The notes beneath the pieces were generated by a model. The model had not been told where the DNA came from and made no database searches. It saw nothing but the letters and a program-made list of their open reading frames with translations. This document shows, one piece after another, positions 14,050 to 22,373 of a stretch of DNA of 35,409 nt (positions within the stretch are counted from its first letter, which is position 1; the number at the start of each line of letters is the position of its first letter). This DNA is from a virus: positions 1 to 35,409 of IMG/VR virus record IMGVR_UViG_3300010392_001183, one strand, 5' to 3'. The position numbers were made by a program, and so were the translations under genes.

Positions 14050-15918
14050 ATGGCACGTTATATAAACGTCCACACGAAGAAGCGTCCTCTCGACCTGTCG
14101 GAAGACCAGCGTAAGGACTTCGAAGGCTTCTTGACCCGTGAGATAGAAGACGCAATCTCCTCCCGACACGCATTGGAGTCCACTTGGCGTACCCTCATGC
14201 GAATGTACGAAGGCGTACCCAAGAACCCGACCCGGAACTTCCCGGTTGAGAATGCGCCTAACATCGAGATCACCCTCGGAGCCATCGCCTGCGACGCACT
14301 CTACGCATCTGTCATTGACCTGATATACACCACGTCCCCCCTGGTCACGGTGCGTGGTATCCCGAAGCAGTCGGGAGACCAAGAATATGCCGACTCCGTC
14401 AAAGCGTTCCAACGCTGGATCAACTGGGTAGCAACCAACGAGGCTAAGATACGTGAAGCCTCAGATGATGCTATCCTAGACGATGTTCAGCTTGGAACCG
14501 GCGCTCTCTACATCCCGTGGACAGAAGAGGTACGCAACACCCGTGTCTCAAAGGTCATCACCAGAGGTCCCCGAGTCTGGGCAATCCCGATCGAAGACTG
14601 CCTCATCCCCGGCGGCTCCAAGACCCACGATATCGACCAACTCCCGTGGATAGGACTCCGGTTCTGGCTCACAGAGCACGAGATGAACGAGCGAGGTCGC
14701 AAGAACAACTGGGACACAGACCTAGCCGAAAAGGCAGCAGCTCAAGATTGGGTATCTGTACGTCGTGAGACTCTCGGACGTCACATTACAGGTGTTGAGA
14801 GAGCAGGTCAACTCTATGAGATCATAGACTGCTACTGCTACTACGACATCGACGGTGACGGCATCCGAGAAGATCTCTACTGTGTATTCGACCGTACCTC
14901 ACGCAACCTTCTCGCTGTCTACTACAACCCATACGACCGCAGACCAATCGAAACTATGGTCTACCAGCGCCGTGCTCACATGCCTTACGGTCTCGGTGTC
15001 CTCCAGATGCTCGCTCCATACCAGGAGGAGATGTCAGATCTGCACAACTACGGCACCCTCAACGCACTCCTAGCCAACTGCCGTATGTGGAAGGGTCGTG
15101 AGGGTCGTATCCCGGAGAACATGAAGATATGGCCGGGTCGTGTAATCGAACTCCTCAACCCCGACGATGATCTCAAAGCCGAGGTCATGGCAGACGTGTA
15201 CCCATCCATCATGCAGAATCAAGTGATGGTTATGCAACTAGCTGAGAAGAGAGTAGGAGCCAATGAACTCTCCCCACAACCCAGCCCGCAGATGTTCGGA
15301 TCTCGAATGCCGGGTATCACTGCTATGTCAATGCTGCAACAGGTTAATAAGCGTTTCACACCAGCTTTCGACTCTGCTAGAGGAGCGATCGCTTCAAGTC
15401 TTATGCAGTGTATGTACCGATACCAAGAGAAAGTCTTGGCAGGAGACCAGAAAGTTATCGACCACATCTTCGAAGTCCTCGGAGTAGAAGACGGCTCCCG
15501 AGTAGTCGCTATGCTCTCCGAGCAAGCCTTCGACGAGAACATGATAGTCGAACTCACCGCCGCTACAGCTTCCATCAACAAGGAAGCCGACCGCCAGAAT
15601 GCTATGATGCTAGTGCAAGTCTTAGCAGGCTACTACCAACGCACTTTGGAGCTTGTAACAATCGCCTCCGACCCGCAGGCTCCACCCGAGGTCAAAGCCG
15701 TAGCTCTAAAAATAGCCAACGCCGCAGGTGAGGTAATCGATCGTACCATTAGAACCTTCGACCAAGTCCGTGACCCAGCTCTCTTCATGGTGGAAATCGA
15801 TGAGGAGATGGAAGCTGCGATGGCTAACGCCCCTCAGCAGGGACTCCAGCAACTCATGCAGATGATGGCAGGTGGTCTAGGACAAGGCGGACAACAACCA
15901 CTCTTACCGGGAGCGTAA
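14050..15918 (+). CDS. Phage portal protein
   Basis: At 622 residues this has the length and layout of podovirus-type portal proteins, the dodecameric ring at the capsid vertex through which DNA is packaged and ejected. The N-terminal wing contains a helix pair and PNIEITLGAIACDALYASVI. The central part has ILDDVQLGTGALYIPW and a DIDGDGIREDLY strand followed by RNLLAVYYNPYD. It then has AHMPYGLGVLQMLAPYQEEM with DLHNYGTLNALLANC, the latch-like segment usual after the wing. A helical stem/crown region follows, ending in a Gln/Met-rich tail (NAPQQGLQQLMQMMAGG). An AGAGGA site precedes the start. Portal identity is an interpretation of these patterns plus the capsid and adaptor genes downstream. 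Confidence 0.85.
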   Translation: MARYINVHTKKRPLDLSEDQRKDFEGFLTREIEDAISSRHALESTWRTLMRMYEGVPKNPTRNFPVENAPNIEITLGAIACDALYASVIDLIYTTSPLVTVRGIPKQSGDQEYADSVKAFQRWINWVATNEAKIREASDDAILDDVQLGTGALYIPWTEEVRNTRVSKVITRGPRVWAIPIEDCLIPGGSKTHDIDQLPWIGLRFWLTEHEMNERGRKNNWDTDLAEKAAAQDWVSVRRETLGRHITGVERAGQLYEIIDCYCYYDIDGDGIREDLYCVFDRTSRNLLAVYYNPYDRRPIETMVYQRRAHMPYGLGVLQMLAPYQEEMSDLHNYGTLNALLANCRMWKGREGRIPENMKIWPGRVIELLNPDDDLKAEVMADVYPSIMQNQVMVMQLAEKRVGANELSPQPSPQMFGSRMPGITAMSMLQQVNKRFTPAFDSARGAIASSLMQCMYRYQEKVLAGDQKVIDHIFEVLGVEDGSRVVAMLSEQAFDENMIVELTAATASINKEADRQNAMMLVQVLAGYYQRTLELVTIASDPQAPPEVKAVALKIANAAGEVIDRTIRTFDQVRDPALFMVEIDEEMEAAMANAPQQGLQQLMQMMAGGLGQGGQQPLLPGA

Positions 15919-15919
15919 T

Positions 15920-16231
15920 ATGAAAAAGATACTGTTAGTTTTGGCTTTACTGGCACTCTTAGCCACACCAGCTTTTGCAGAAGTTCGCTTAACTTGGGAT
16001 GCTTATTCACCCGAGGTACTTGTGGATCTGTTTCAAGTTGAGGTGGATGGTCAAATCGTGGCTGATGTTGTGCCCAATGAGTTTGTCATTGTCTCACTCG
16101 CGGGCGGCGCTCACATCGCACGAGTACGTGCCCACAATCCGTGGGGCTGGAGCGAATTCTCTGCCGCTTTCGATTTCGTAAGCGGTGTACCGGACGCACC
16201 TGTAAATATAAGATTAGAATTAGGCCCATAA
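15920..16231 (+). CDS. Secreted single fibronectin-III-like protein
   Basis: This 103-residue protein has a perfect Sec signal peptide (KKILLVLALLALLATPAFA, then EVRLTW). The mature part is essentially one fibronectin-III domain: LTWDAYSPEV, FQVEVDGQIVADV, AHIARVRAHNPWGWSEFS. It lies one base after the portal stop and before scaffold-like genes, in the middle of the head module. It may decorate an extracellular surface or accompany the secreted block upstream. Export at this point is unexpected because capsid assembly is cytoplasmic. Immunoglobulin-like domains are common on phage virions, but normally without leaders. Confidence 0.72.
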   Translation: MKKILLVLALLALLATPAFAEVRLTWDAYSPEVLVDLFQVEVDGQIVADVVPNEFVIVSLAGGAHIARVRAHNPWGWSEFSAAFDFVSGVPDAPVNIRLELGP

Positions 16232-16241
16232 GGAGAAAAAG

Positions 16242-16514
16242 ATGACACAGGGGGTAATAAAAGAGGACCGGACACCGAGAATTTACACAGAGGCACCGTT
16301 CTGGATGACGCATGTGATGAACAACACGAAAGCATATGGAGACTTCTACTTGGACCTCTCCAACTCCATCCAACGGTGTGAATCACAAATCGCAGACTTT
16401 CTATCGGGAGACAAGTCAGAGGAAGCTAAGATTATGTTAGGCAAGCGTGAGGCGCTATTGGAACTGCGCTTCATACTAGAAGCCTACGCAAAGGAGGAGA
16501 GAAATGCCGGATAA
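16242..16514 (+). CDS. Small helical phage protein (90 aa)
   Basis: The ATG at 16242 follows AAGGAGAAA. The 90-residue product is helical and charged, with AYGDFYLDLSNSIQRCESQI and a C-terminal helix rich in Glu/Lys/Leu. It overlaps the scaffold-like gene by 11 bases. The position between portal and scaffold suggests a head-assembly accessory protein. I recognise no specific family. Confidence 0.6.
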   Translation: MTQGVIKEDRTPRIYTEAPFWMTHVMNNTKAYGDFYLDLSNSIQRCESQIADFLSGDKSEEAKIMLGKREALLELRFILEAYAKEERNAG

Positions 16515-17322
16515 GTACATTGAAGAAGAGATTGAGAAGACTGAGGTCGAGGAGGAAGCACCACCTGCTCCCGAACCCGAACCTTGGCGGGATGAGATGA
16601 TGAGCTTAAAGGGAGCTGTTGAGAATCTCACACTTCAGTTCCAAAACTTCGGCCAAGTGCAACAGGCTCCATCTGCACCCGCTGGCCCCACACAGGCAGA
16701 GCAAATCGCAAAGATCGATGAACAGCTTGTGAAATTAGACACAGCATTGGACAATGCAGCAGCGGAAGGTCAACCCCTCGCAGCCATCCAACGCAAGCGT
16801 GAGGAACTAATCCAACACAAGACTGACATCAAGTACACCACCAAGATAGATGAACTTCAGTCCTTTGGTGCCTACGCCATCGATCAGCTAACCGACAAGG
16901 TAGTAGCAGGCGACATGCCGATGCTCAAGTACCCCGAGGTCAAGGAAGCCTACGAGACGGCTGTCAGCACAATGGGACCAGACCAGAAGATGAACCCCGA
17001 AGTCCGCATGACCGCATATCAGTACGCGTGCGGTAAAAACCAAACCGTTATCTTCGACAAGATGTTCGAGGAGCGTATGCGAGCAGATAAGGAGGTCGAG
17101 ACTCAAGCACCATCAGCCCCCGGACGCACAGTCTCTCAATCAGATGACCCCAACCGCATACCAGACCCATCGGAATACTTAACCCCAGAGAACCTGCAAG
17201 CTCTCGAATCCGCTGGCAAGACAGTAGATTCCTACTACAAGTCCCAAGGCTACGCTGACTGGGCAGACTTCTGGACCCAAACCGGGAAAGCACACTTCAT
17301 AGGAGAGGAGGAAGAAGAATGA
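16504..17322 (+). CDS. Scaffold-like protein
   Basis: The 272-residue product has the composition of a capsid scaffolding protein. It opens with an acidic Glu/Pro-rich N-terminus (EEEIEKTEVEEEAPPAPEPE), continues with a coiled-coil segment (IAKIDEQLVKLDTALDNAAA), then a helical middle and a disordered Pro/Ser-rich linker, and ends in a short helix and an acidic tail. Scaffold proteins direct capsid-shell assembly and are then released or degraded. Its place between portal and major capsid genes is the usual one. No protease was identified nearby. The call rests on composition and context. Confidence 0.65.
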   Translation: MPDKYIEEEIEKTEVEEEAPPAPEPEPWRDEMMSLKGAVENLTLQFQNFGQVQQAPSAPAGPTQAEQIAKIDEQLVKLDTALDNAAAEGQPLAAIQRKREELIQHKTDIKYTTKIDELQSFGAYAIDQLTDKVVAGDMPMLKYPEVKEAYETAVSTMGPDQKMNPEVRMTAYQYACGKNQTVIFDKMFEERMRADKEVETQAPSAPGRTVSQSDDPNRIPDPSEYLTPENLQALESAGKTVDSYYKSQGYADWADFWTQTGKAHFIGEEEEE

Positions 17323-18095
17323 GCGAAGACCTATTAACACTAAAGATACCCGAGCTGCGTGAGAAGTGTCGTGACCGTGGAATGAATGCCCCGGAGACTG
17401 CCACTCGACAGGACCTTATCAAGTCCATCATGCTCTACGATGAGGGTATGAAATCAGCAGACCTCAAACCTGCTGGCTACAAGCGTGACGAGCAACTCGC
17501 CCAACGCCAGGATGACCTGGACGAGCGCCTTGAAACTTCAGAAGAAGACACAGGAGTCTACCGAGTAGACCCCGAAGCCTTCAAGGAAGACCGTGAGATC
17601 CTCTACAAGTCCATCGACCAGCAGATGATTGATGTGACTTCCAGGCAACGTGGCTATAAATACGCCTGGATCTACTATGGTCAGTCAGGCCAGATGGTAT
17701 GGGCCAAGAAAGCCCTCGGATGGGTTGTAGTCACCGGAGACGACCCCGAGTGTATCGAGCACAAGGAAGCTGATGGCTCCCGGCGTATCGGTGACACCCT
17801 GCTCATGCGAGTACCCGAGGAACGCTGGCATCGACTGGAAGAGGATGCTGCTCGCCGCAAGGACAGACAATATGAGGGCATCACCTCTCGACTCCGTGAC
17901 CTAGCTGAACGAGGTAAATCACACGGCATCAAGCTCCACGAAGACATTTCACAAGTCGCCAGCCCTTCCGGTGGCACTTTAATGGACGTGGTCGAAGGTC
18001 GCTCAGGCGACGCTAAACGAACCGCGCTAAAGCATATCGATAAAAAACTGCGTGATGGGGACGTACCCGGTATCCCGTCACCAAAAAAGAAGTAG
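17319..18095 (+). CDS. SAP/HeH-like domain protein in the head module
   Basis: The ATG at 17319 overlaps the scaffold-like stop as ATGA. In the 258-residue product, residues about 5-40 look like a SAP/HeH helix-extension-helix DNA-binding motif (LKIPELREKCRDRGM, then ATRQDLIKSIMLYD). The rest is charged and helical with a central beta segment (YAWIYYGQSGQMVWAKKALG) carrying a conserved-looking WVVVTGDDPE strand. SAP-like domains occur in several phage head-region proteins. A role in DNA contact at the head or in maturation is plausible but not shown. A 59-base gap, the longest within the structural operon, follows. Confidence 0.65.
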   Translation: MSEDLLTLKIPELREKCRDRGMNAPETATRQDLIKSIMLYDEGMKSADLKPAGYKRDEQLAQRQDDLDERLETSEEDTGVYRVDPEAFKEDREILYKSIDQQMIDVTSRQRGYKYAWIYYGQSGQMVWAKKALGWVVVTGDDPECIEHKEADGSRRIGDTLLMRVPEERWHRLEEDAARRKDRQYEGITSRLRDLAERGKSHGIKLHEDISQVASPSGGTLMDVVEGRSGDAKRTALKHIDKKLRDGDVPGIPSPKKK

Positions 18096-18154
18096 GAGGT
18101 GCCTGGGAAAACTAGACGGCTAGAACGATTCTATTAATTAGGAGTATTTAACAA
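18096..18154 (+). promoter_or_regulatory. Intergenic gap before the capsid genes, possible regulatory site
   Basis: This 59-base gap is the longest between rightward structural genes. It contains the symmetric element CTAG-ACGG-CTAG at 18112-18123, directly followed by AGAACGATTCT (18122-18132), a small inverted repeat. The AT-rich ATTAATTAGGAG with the ribosome binding site for the next gene comes next. The capsid and candidate decoration genes need high expression, so a promoter or RNA-processing site here would make sense. No convincing -35/-10 pair was found. Confidence 0.25.
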
Positions 18155-18688
18155 ATGGCTGTATCAAGTGCATCAAGAATCAAATATGAGTATATGCTTG
18201 GTGGTGGTGTACCGGCTCTCGTGTCTCTCCCTGAGGCTTATGATACTACTGGTTGGGACTTTGGAACCATCTGCGCATTAGACTCCAGCGGTCACGTCAC
18301 CAAAGTTAGTTCAGGTGACCTAAGCTCGGCTTCGAATGTCTATTGTCTGGCATTGAGTAACATGAGTTCTACTGCTGACGGATCTGTGAGAAAGCCTTTC
18401 TTGCTTATCACACCGAACACAGTGTTCTCTGCTATCGTTGCTCACGCAACCACGGCGAGTGCTCTGACGCAGGCTTCTCAAGTTGGAAACATTTATCAGC
18501 TTACCAGTTCTGCTACTCTCTGTCCCTCAACCAACGTATATGTAATGGAAATCGCCACGACCGACCAGTTTGGTGCTTACGTAATCGCCAACAAGGACGC
18601 AACTGGCACGGCTTATGGCCGTAATTACTTTATCTTCCCCCACGGTGCTTACTCATCCGACTCCCCGTGGTGGTCACCGAGTACCTAA
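18155..18688 (+). CDS. Candidate capsid decoration / head protein
   Basis: The 177-residue product is beta-rich, low in charge and rich in Ser/Thr/Ala. It starts MAVSSASRIKYEYMLGGG with a later WDFGTICALDSSGHVTKVSS segment and a C-terminal aromatic end (SPWWSPST). Such a protein immediately before the major capsid gene is typically a head decoration or stabilising protein. The start has AGGAG upstream. Family assignment is by position and composition only. Confidence 0.55.
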   Translation: MAVSSASRIKYEYMLGGGVPALVSLPEAYDTTGWDFGTICALDSSGHVTKVSSGDLSSASNVYCLALSNMSSTADGSVRKPFLLITPNTVFSAIVAHATTASALTQASQVGNIYQLTSSATLCPSTNVYVMEIATTDQFGAYVIANKDATGTAYGRNYFIFPHGAYSSDSPWWSPST

Positions 18689-18720
18689 ACACTAACACCT
18701 AACTAGGAGGATAATAAGCT

Positions 18721-19626
18721 ATGCCCCCGACCACCAGAGGTTACATCAGCGCGCTATTAGCGCCCGACCTCAGAAAAGTTTACGTGGACACAGGGAAAGA
18801 GCGCCCTCTGGAGTACCCCAATTTCTTCAACGTCCAAGACATGGAATGGAACCCTGTGACAGATCAACAGGTCTCCGGTCTTGGCACGCTTCCCGCCAAA
18901 GATGAAGGCACCCCGTTCTCACTGGACGAGCTGCTCATGGGCGGAACGAAACAGTACACCGCATCTCCATTCGGTATGGCTGTAGAGATCACATGGGAAG
19001 CATGGAGAGATGAATTGTACGGTGTGCTCCGCGAGATGGTCGCTGAACTTGCCCGCGCATCACGTAACCGTCAGGAAGTTGACGCATGGTACGTCCTGAA
19101 CAACGCCTTCACCTCCGGCTCCGGCAAAATGGGTTTCTCCGCAGAACCTCTTTGCTCGACTGGTCACGTAGGCTTGGACGGAGTATCCCGCGCCAATGAA
19201 CCTAACGTCGCAATTGGCTTCTCACAGACCTACTTGCAGAACGCTATCATTCGGTTTGAAGACATGACCGACGAGCGTAATCTACCTCGCCTGATGCGTC
19301 CTAGCATGTGTCTCGTGACCCCCACTAACAAGTTCGCGGCTCGTGAGATTCTCGGCTCGCCCCACAAGGCTTACCGAGCTGACAACGAGATCAACGCGCT
19401 CATTGATGAGGACCTCACATGGATGGTATGTCATTATCTCACCACAGCAGCGTATCACTTCCTAGCCGCTTCCAAGGGTGACCATGACCTCAATTTCATG
19501 TGGAGAGATCATCCCATCTTTGACATGTTTGATGATCCGTGGACCAAAAACGCCATCGCAACCGTCTACCAGCGCCACACCAAGGGCTACGGTACTTGGA
19601 GGGGCATCGACGGTAGCCCAGGATAA
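18721..19626 (+). CDS. Major capsid protein (HK97 fold)
   Basis: At 301 residues this fits an HK97-type major capsid protein. It opens LLAPDLRKVYVDTGKERP and then EYPNFFNVQDMEW, followed by a flexible loop with GLGTLPAKDEGTPF. A spine-helix-type segment with FGMAVEITWEAWRDELYGVL comes next, then helix RNRQEVDAWYVLNNAF, a domain with RPSMCLVTPTNKFAAREILG, and a C-terminal strand ending YGTWRGIDGSPG. This order matches capsid proteins of many environmental tailed phages. An AGGAGG site precedes the start. The portal and scaffold-like genes upstream and adaptors downstream support the call. Confidence 0.85.
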   Translation: MPPTTRGYISALLAPDLRKVYVDTGKERPLEYPNFFNVQDMEWNPVTDQQVSGLGTLPAKDEGTPFSLDELLMGGTKQYTASPFGMAVEITWEAWRDELYGVLREMVAELARASRNRQEVDAWYVLNNAFTSGSGKMGFSAEPLCSTGHVGLDGVSRANEPNVAIGFSQTYLQNAIIRFEDMTDERNLPRLMRPSMCLVTPTNKFAAREILGSPHKAYRADNEINALIDEDLTWMVCHYLTTAAYHFLAASKGDHDLNFMWRDHPIFDMFDDPWTKNAIATVYQRHTKGYGTWRGIDGSPG

Positions 19627-19636
19627 GGAGGGATAA

Positions 19637-20638
19637 ATGTCAGCAAGATCAAGAGATTTACTCTCCGCCTCGCTAATTGGTGCGGGGATCATGGGTGCTG
19701 GTGAGCTGTTCTTCGCCTGTAGGGCGTCAACGCTCGCTATGGGTTCTTATTGGAAAGACTGGTTTGACAGAGAGAAATACTTCTCAGGCAGCAACGCTAT
19801 CCTGACCGCTCATGGGTCAATGGCAAGTCTGCGAAACGATGTTCTCCTTGTCTCTGCCGATGCCTCGATTGTTAGTACCACATCCATCCTCTGGACCAAC
19901 AATGAATGTCACATGGTTGGTATGTTTCCAGCGGGTGGTGGACGTGGAGGTCGTGCGAGAATCAGTCAGTCAGGTAACTTCACTCCGCTTATGGCAGCTA
20001 GTGGTTATGGTTGTTTATTCCATAATATGCACTTCATGTACGGAGCAGGAAGTACCGCCAATGAGAACATAATCATCAACACAGGTACTAGGAACATATA
20101 CACCAACTGCCATATTGCTTGCTATAACGCTACTGAGCTTCTTGGTGCGTCTTTTAGTATGGTTCAGTTAAGTGAAGAGCTTGGTGATATAGAGGTAACA
20201 TTCAATAAATGCTTCTTTGGTTCTGAGTCACTTAAATCATCGGGTCCAGGTTGCCACATTGAATACGCCGGTAATTCTACCATCAAGGCTTTTTACAACG
20301 ACTGTAACTTTGTGATGCAGGCAAGTTCAGCATCGGCTGTATTCATCAGAGTGGCGGCTGGAGCTGGTAAGGGTACGTCGATATTCAAGAATACCACGTT
20401 TATCAACAACAGCTCTACGAAGTGTACTGTGGGTATTGCGAGTTCTGGTTTAGTCAATACTGGGCATCAGTTCTACTTTGATGCGAACAGTTACTTTGCT
20501 GGTGTTACTGATGTTTGTAATGAGGCTGAAGAGTCTTACGTCATGTTCGCACCAGCCGCTCACGTTGCCTCAACAATCGGTGAGTTAGATTCTGTTTATA
20601 CTGGTCACGCTATGCCGGTTACGCATACTAGCGGCTAA
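19637..20638 (+). CDS. Beta-helix-like virion protein next to the major capsid gene
   Basis: The 333-residue product has an N-terminal Ala/Gly-rich helix (ASLIGAGIMGAGELFFA), then repeated strands of parallel-beta-helix type: TNNECHMVGMFPAGGG, GCLFHNMHFMYGAGS, RNIYTNCHIACYNATELLG, VTFNKCFFGSESL, KAFYNDCNFVMQASS, SIFKNTTFINNSS. No Sec leader is evident, unlike the beta-helix proteins at 5292 and 9406, so this one may be a true cytoplasmically assembled virion protein. The position right after the capsid gene suggests a head fibre or surface decoration. The GGAGG site at 19627-19631 supports the start. Confidence 0.65.
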   Translation: MSARSRDLLSASLIGAGIMGAGELFFACRASTLAMGSYWKDWFDREKYFSGSNAILTAHGSMASLRNDVLLVSADASIVSTTSILWTNNECHMVGMFPAGGGRGGRARISQSGNFTPLMAASGYGCLFHNMHFMYGAGSTANENIIINTGTRNIYTNCHIACYNATELLGASFSMVQLSEELGDIEVTFNKCFFGSESLKSSGPGCHIEYAGNSTIKAFYNDCNFVMQASSASAVFIRVAAGAGKGTSIFKNTTFINNSSTKCTVGIASSGLVNTGHQFYFDANSYFAGVTDVCNEAEESYVMFAPAAHVASTIGELDSVYTGHAMPVTHTSG

Positions 20639-20649
20639 GGAGGTAGTCT

Positions 20650-20943
20650 ATGGCTATTAGTACAGGAGACATTTGTTCTGATGCTATGGCTGCTCTCCAA
20701 GCCGAGGTTGCGAAAGGTGCCGGTGTTGATCTGTCGCTTAAGAATCTATGCTTTATCTTCAGGAAAGGTATAGACTACTCAGACGCAGATATGCTTGTAA
20801 ACTTCCAAGATATGTGTGATTACTTAAGCACACAACCTTGGATAGAAGATAGTAGCATGGTCTTCTACACAGATTGGCTCAAGCAAACAGCGGTGATTTC
20901 GCGAGCACCACAATTAACAGCTAGCACTAGAGTGGGTCCATAA
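20650..20943 (+). CDS. Small phage protein, unknown (97 aa)
   Basis: The 97-residue product starts after TAAGGAGG and shares a TAATG junction with the next gene. It contains a hydrophobic-charged helix near the start (DICSDAMAALQAEVAKGAG) and mixed strands, with no motif that I recognise. Position after the capsid block and before the neck genes suggests a connector or head-completion accessory. Confidence 0.55.
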   Translation: MAISTGDICSDAMAALQAEVAKGAGVDLSLKNLCFIFRKGIDYSDADMLVNFQDMCDYLSTQPWIEDSSMVFYTDWLKQTAVISRAPQLTASTRVGP

Positions 20944-21149
20944 TGGGCCTTTGGATCGAAGGCGAATACTTCAAGAAGTCTCGTGACTCAGGCCCGTGGA
21001 TTCCACCCAAAATTGGTGCCTTGTCGGACAAGTATCTGGAAAACTATGATCTAATCCGCTGGGACAAACCTCAAACAGGGGAGGACGAGGATGAAAGAAG
21101 ACAAGGAGACTCAAGCGGCGGTTCAAGCTGCAATGGGTCAGCACGCTAA
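20943..21149 (+). CDS. Small phage protein, unknown (68 aa)
   Basis: The ATG overlaps the previous stop. The first 50 residues have a pattern familiar from short conserved proteins in the neck region of phages: GEYFKKSRDSGPWIPPK, then LSDKYLENYDLIRWD. The last 19 residues (low-complexity Ser/Gly) are read from DNA that also encodes the start of the next gene in another frame, a 59-base overlap. The conserved part therefore probably ends before the overlap. Confidence 0.5.
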   Translation: MGLWIEGEYFKKSRDSGPWIPPKIGALSDKYLENYDLIRWDKPQTGEDEDERRQGDSSGGSSCNGSAR

Positions 21150-21414
21150 ACTCGTAATCGGGGACGACCAGACACGTCAGCAGGAAGCTATGCGTGAAAT
21201 ACAAGATGTCCTGGCTAGGTACAACGTGTCTCTAGTCCCCCGTGCTATGATCTCACCGGGAGGGATCGAGTTTATGATTGAGACGCAGGCTATTCCTCCA
21301 GAGGTATTGGCGAAGCAAGCTGAAAAACAAGCAGAGAAAGTAGCTGCTCGTAAGGGGGGTAAAAGAAAGCGGAAGAAGGTTCAAAACAAAACCAAAAGCA
21401 AGTGGGATAAATAA
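21091..21414 (+). CDS. Small charged protein with basic C-terminus
   Basis: The ATG at 21091 follows GGGGAGGACGAGG. The 107-residue product has an N-terminal helix (MREIQDVLARYNVSLVPRAM), a short beta region and a strongly basic C-terminus (KGGKRKRKKVQNKTKSK). The basic tail suggests nucleic-acid contact. It overlaps the upstream gene by 59 bases and the next by one base (TAATG). Function unknown. Confidence 0.55.
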   Translation: MKEDKETQAAVQAAMGQHAKLVIGDDQTRQQEAMREIQDVLARYNVSLVPRAMISPGGIEFMIETQAIPPEVLAKQAEKQAEKVAARKGGKRKRKKVQNKTKSKWDK

Positions 21415-22373
21415 TGGCAACAACTGAAGAAGTCGCACGCGACTTACTTGCATCGGTCAACACAGATGCCGGTTTCCTGAAAGCAATCAAGTGGATCGAC
21501 TATAGATACAAGCAACTATGCTCCCGAGTTCGCTTCAGACACCTACGCGAGATCGGTGAATATCAAATCCCCGCTTATGTTTCTACTGGCGTAGTTGCAT
21601 CCACCCGTGGCGCAACCGGTATAGTTGGCACCTCAACCACGTGGGCCACAGCGCCCGCTACCACATCTGTCGCAGCGAATTGGTATTTCCGTGACCAGTC
21701 CGCTTGGTACAGTGTATCCTCTTGGACTGATGATACCAATTTCACGTTGGCGACAGCGTATTCCGAGGACGGTGGTTCCTCTCGATCATATAGTCTAGTT
21801 CAACGATACCACTCACTCAACACCAACGCTCGGTGGCTAGGAGACTTCGTTTTCACTCGTCTCCGTACCACGCTGGACGTAGTCAACCTCGGTGAGATGG
21901 ATAGAGAAGCACCCGGTCGTGTTCAAGCAGGCACGTATCCCATCATGGTGTCTCAAATGGGCACTGATACGTCCGGTGACGTGCAGGTAGAATTCTATCC
22001 ATACTCCAGAAAATCAGAGATAGTTCACTACGTTTACTGGGCTATGCCATCCACCCTCTCAATCACCACCACGATACCCACACAAATTGATCCAGGAGTG
22101 CTCTTACGAGGCGCTAAGATCGATTTATATGAGTATTTAATGTCCAAGGCTGCATTGGCAGGTAATATCGACGCAGCGGCTCTATTTCGCAACCAGATGA
22201 ACACTCTTGAGACTCGGTGGGAGCGAGTAATTCAAGAGGCCAAACGAGCAGACCGTGGTATCGATGACACATCATTCATCCTGAAAAAATATGGTGACCA
22301 CTACCCGAGAGGAGCGGGTGACATCACCGACGCACGGGATGAAATATACTATAGGGGGGATAGAAACTGGTAA
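21414..22373 (+). CDS. Head-tail adaptor / tail-tube-like protein
   Basis: The 319-residue product begins with helices typical of portal-docking adaptors (VARDLLASVNTDAGFLKAIK, then WIDYRYKQLCSRV). A beta insertion rich in Thr/Ser/Trp comes next, then a long C-terminal helical part (LYEYLMSKAALAGNIDAAAL, then ERVIQEAKRADRG). This resembles P22 gp4 or T7 gp11-like neck proteins, which seal the portal and mount the tail. Size and position after the capsid genes agree. The call is by architecture rather than a diagnostic motif. Confidence 0.6.
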   Translation: MATTEEVARDLLASVNTDAGFLKAIKWIDYRYKQLCSRVRFRHLREIGEYQIPAYVSTGVVASTRGATGIVGTSTTWATAPATTSVAANWYFRDQSAWYSVSSWTDDTNFTLATAYSEDGGSSRSYSLVQRYHSLNTNARWLGDFVFTRLRTTLDVVNLGEMDREAPGRVQAGTYPIMVSQMGTDTSGDVQVEFYPYSRKSEIVHYVYWAMPSTLSITTTIPTQIDPGVLLRGAKIDLYEYLMSKAALAGNIDAAALFRNQMNTLETRWERVIQEAKRADRGIDDTSFILKKYGDHYPRGAGDITDARDEIYYRGDRNW

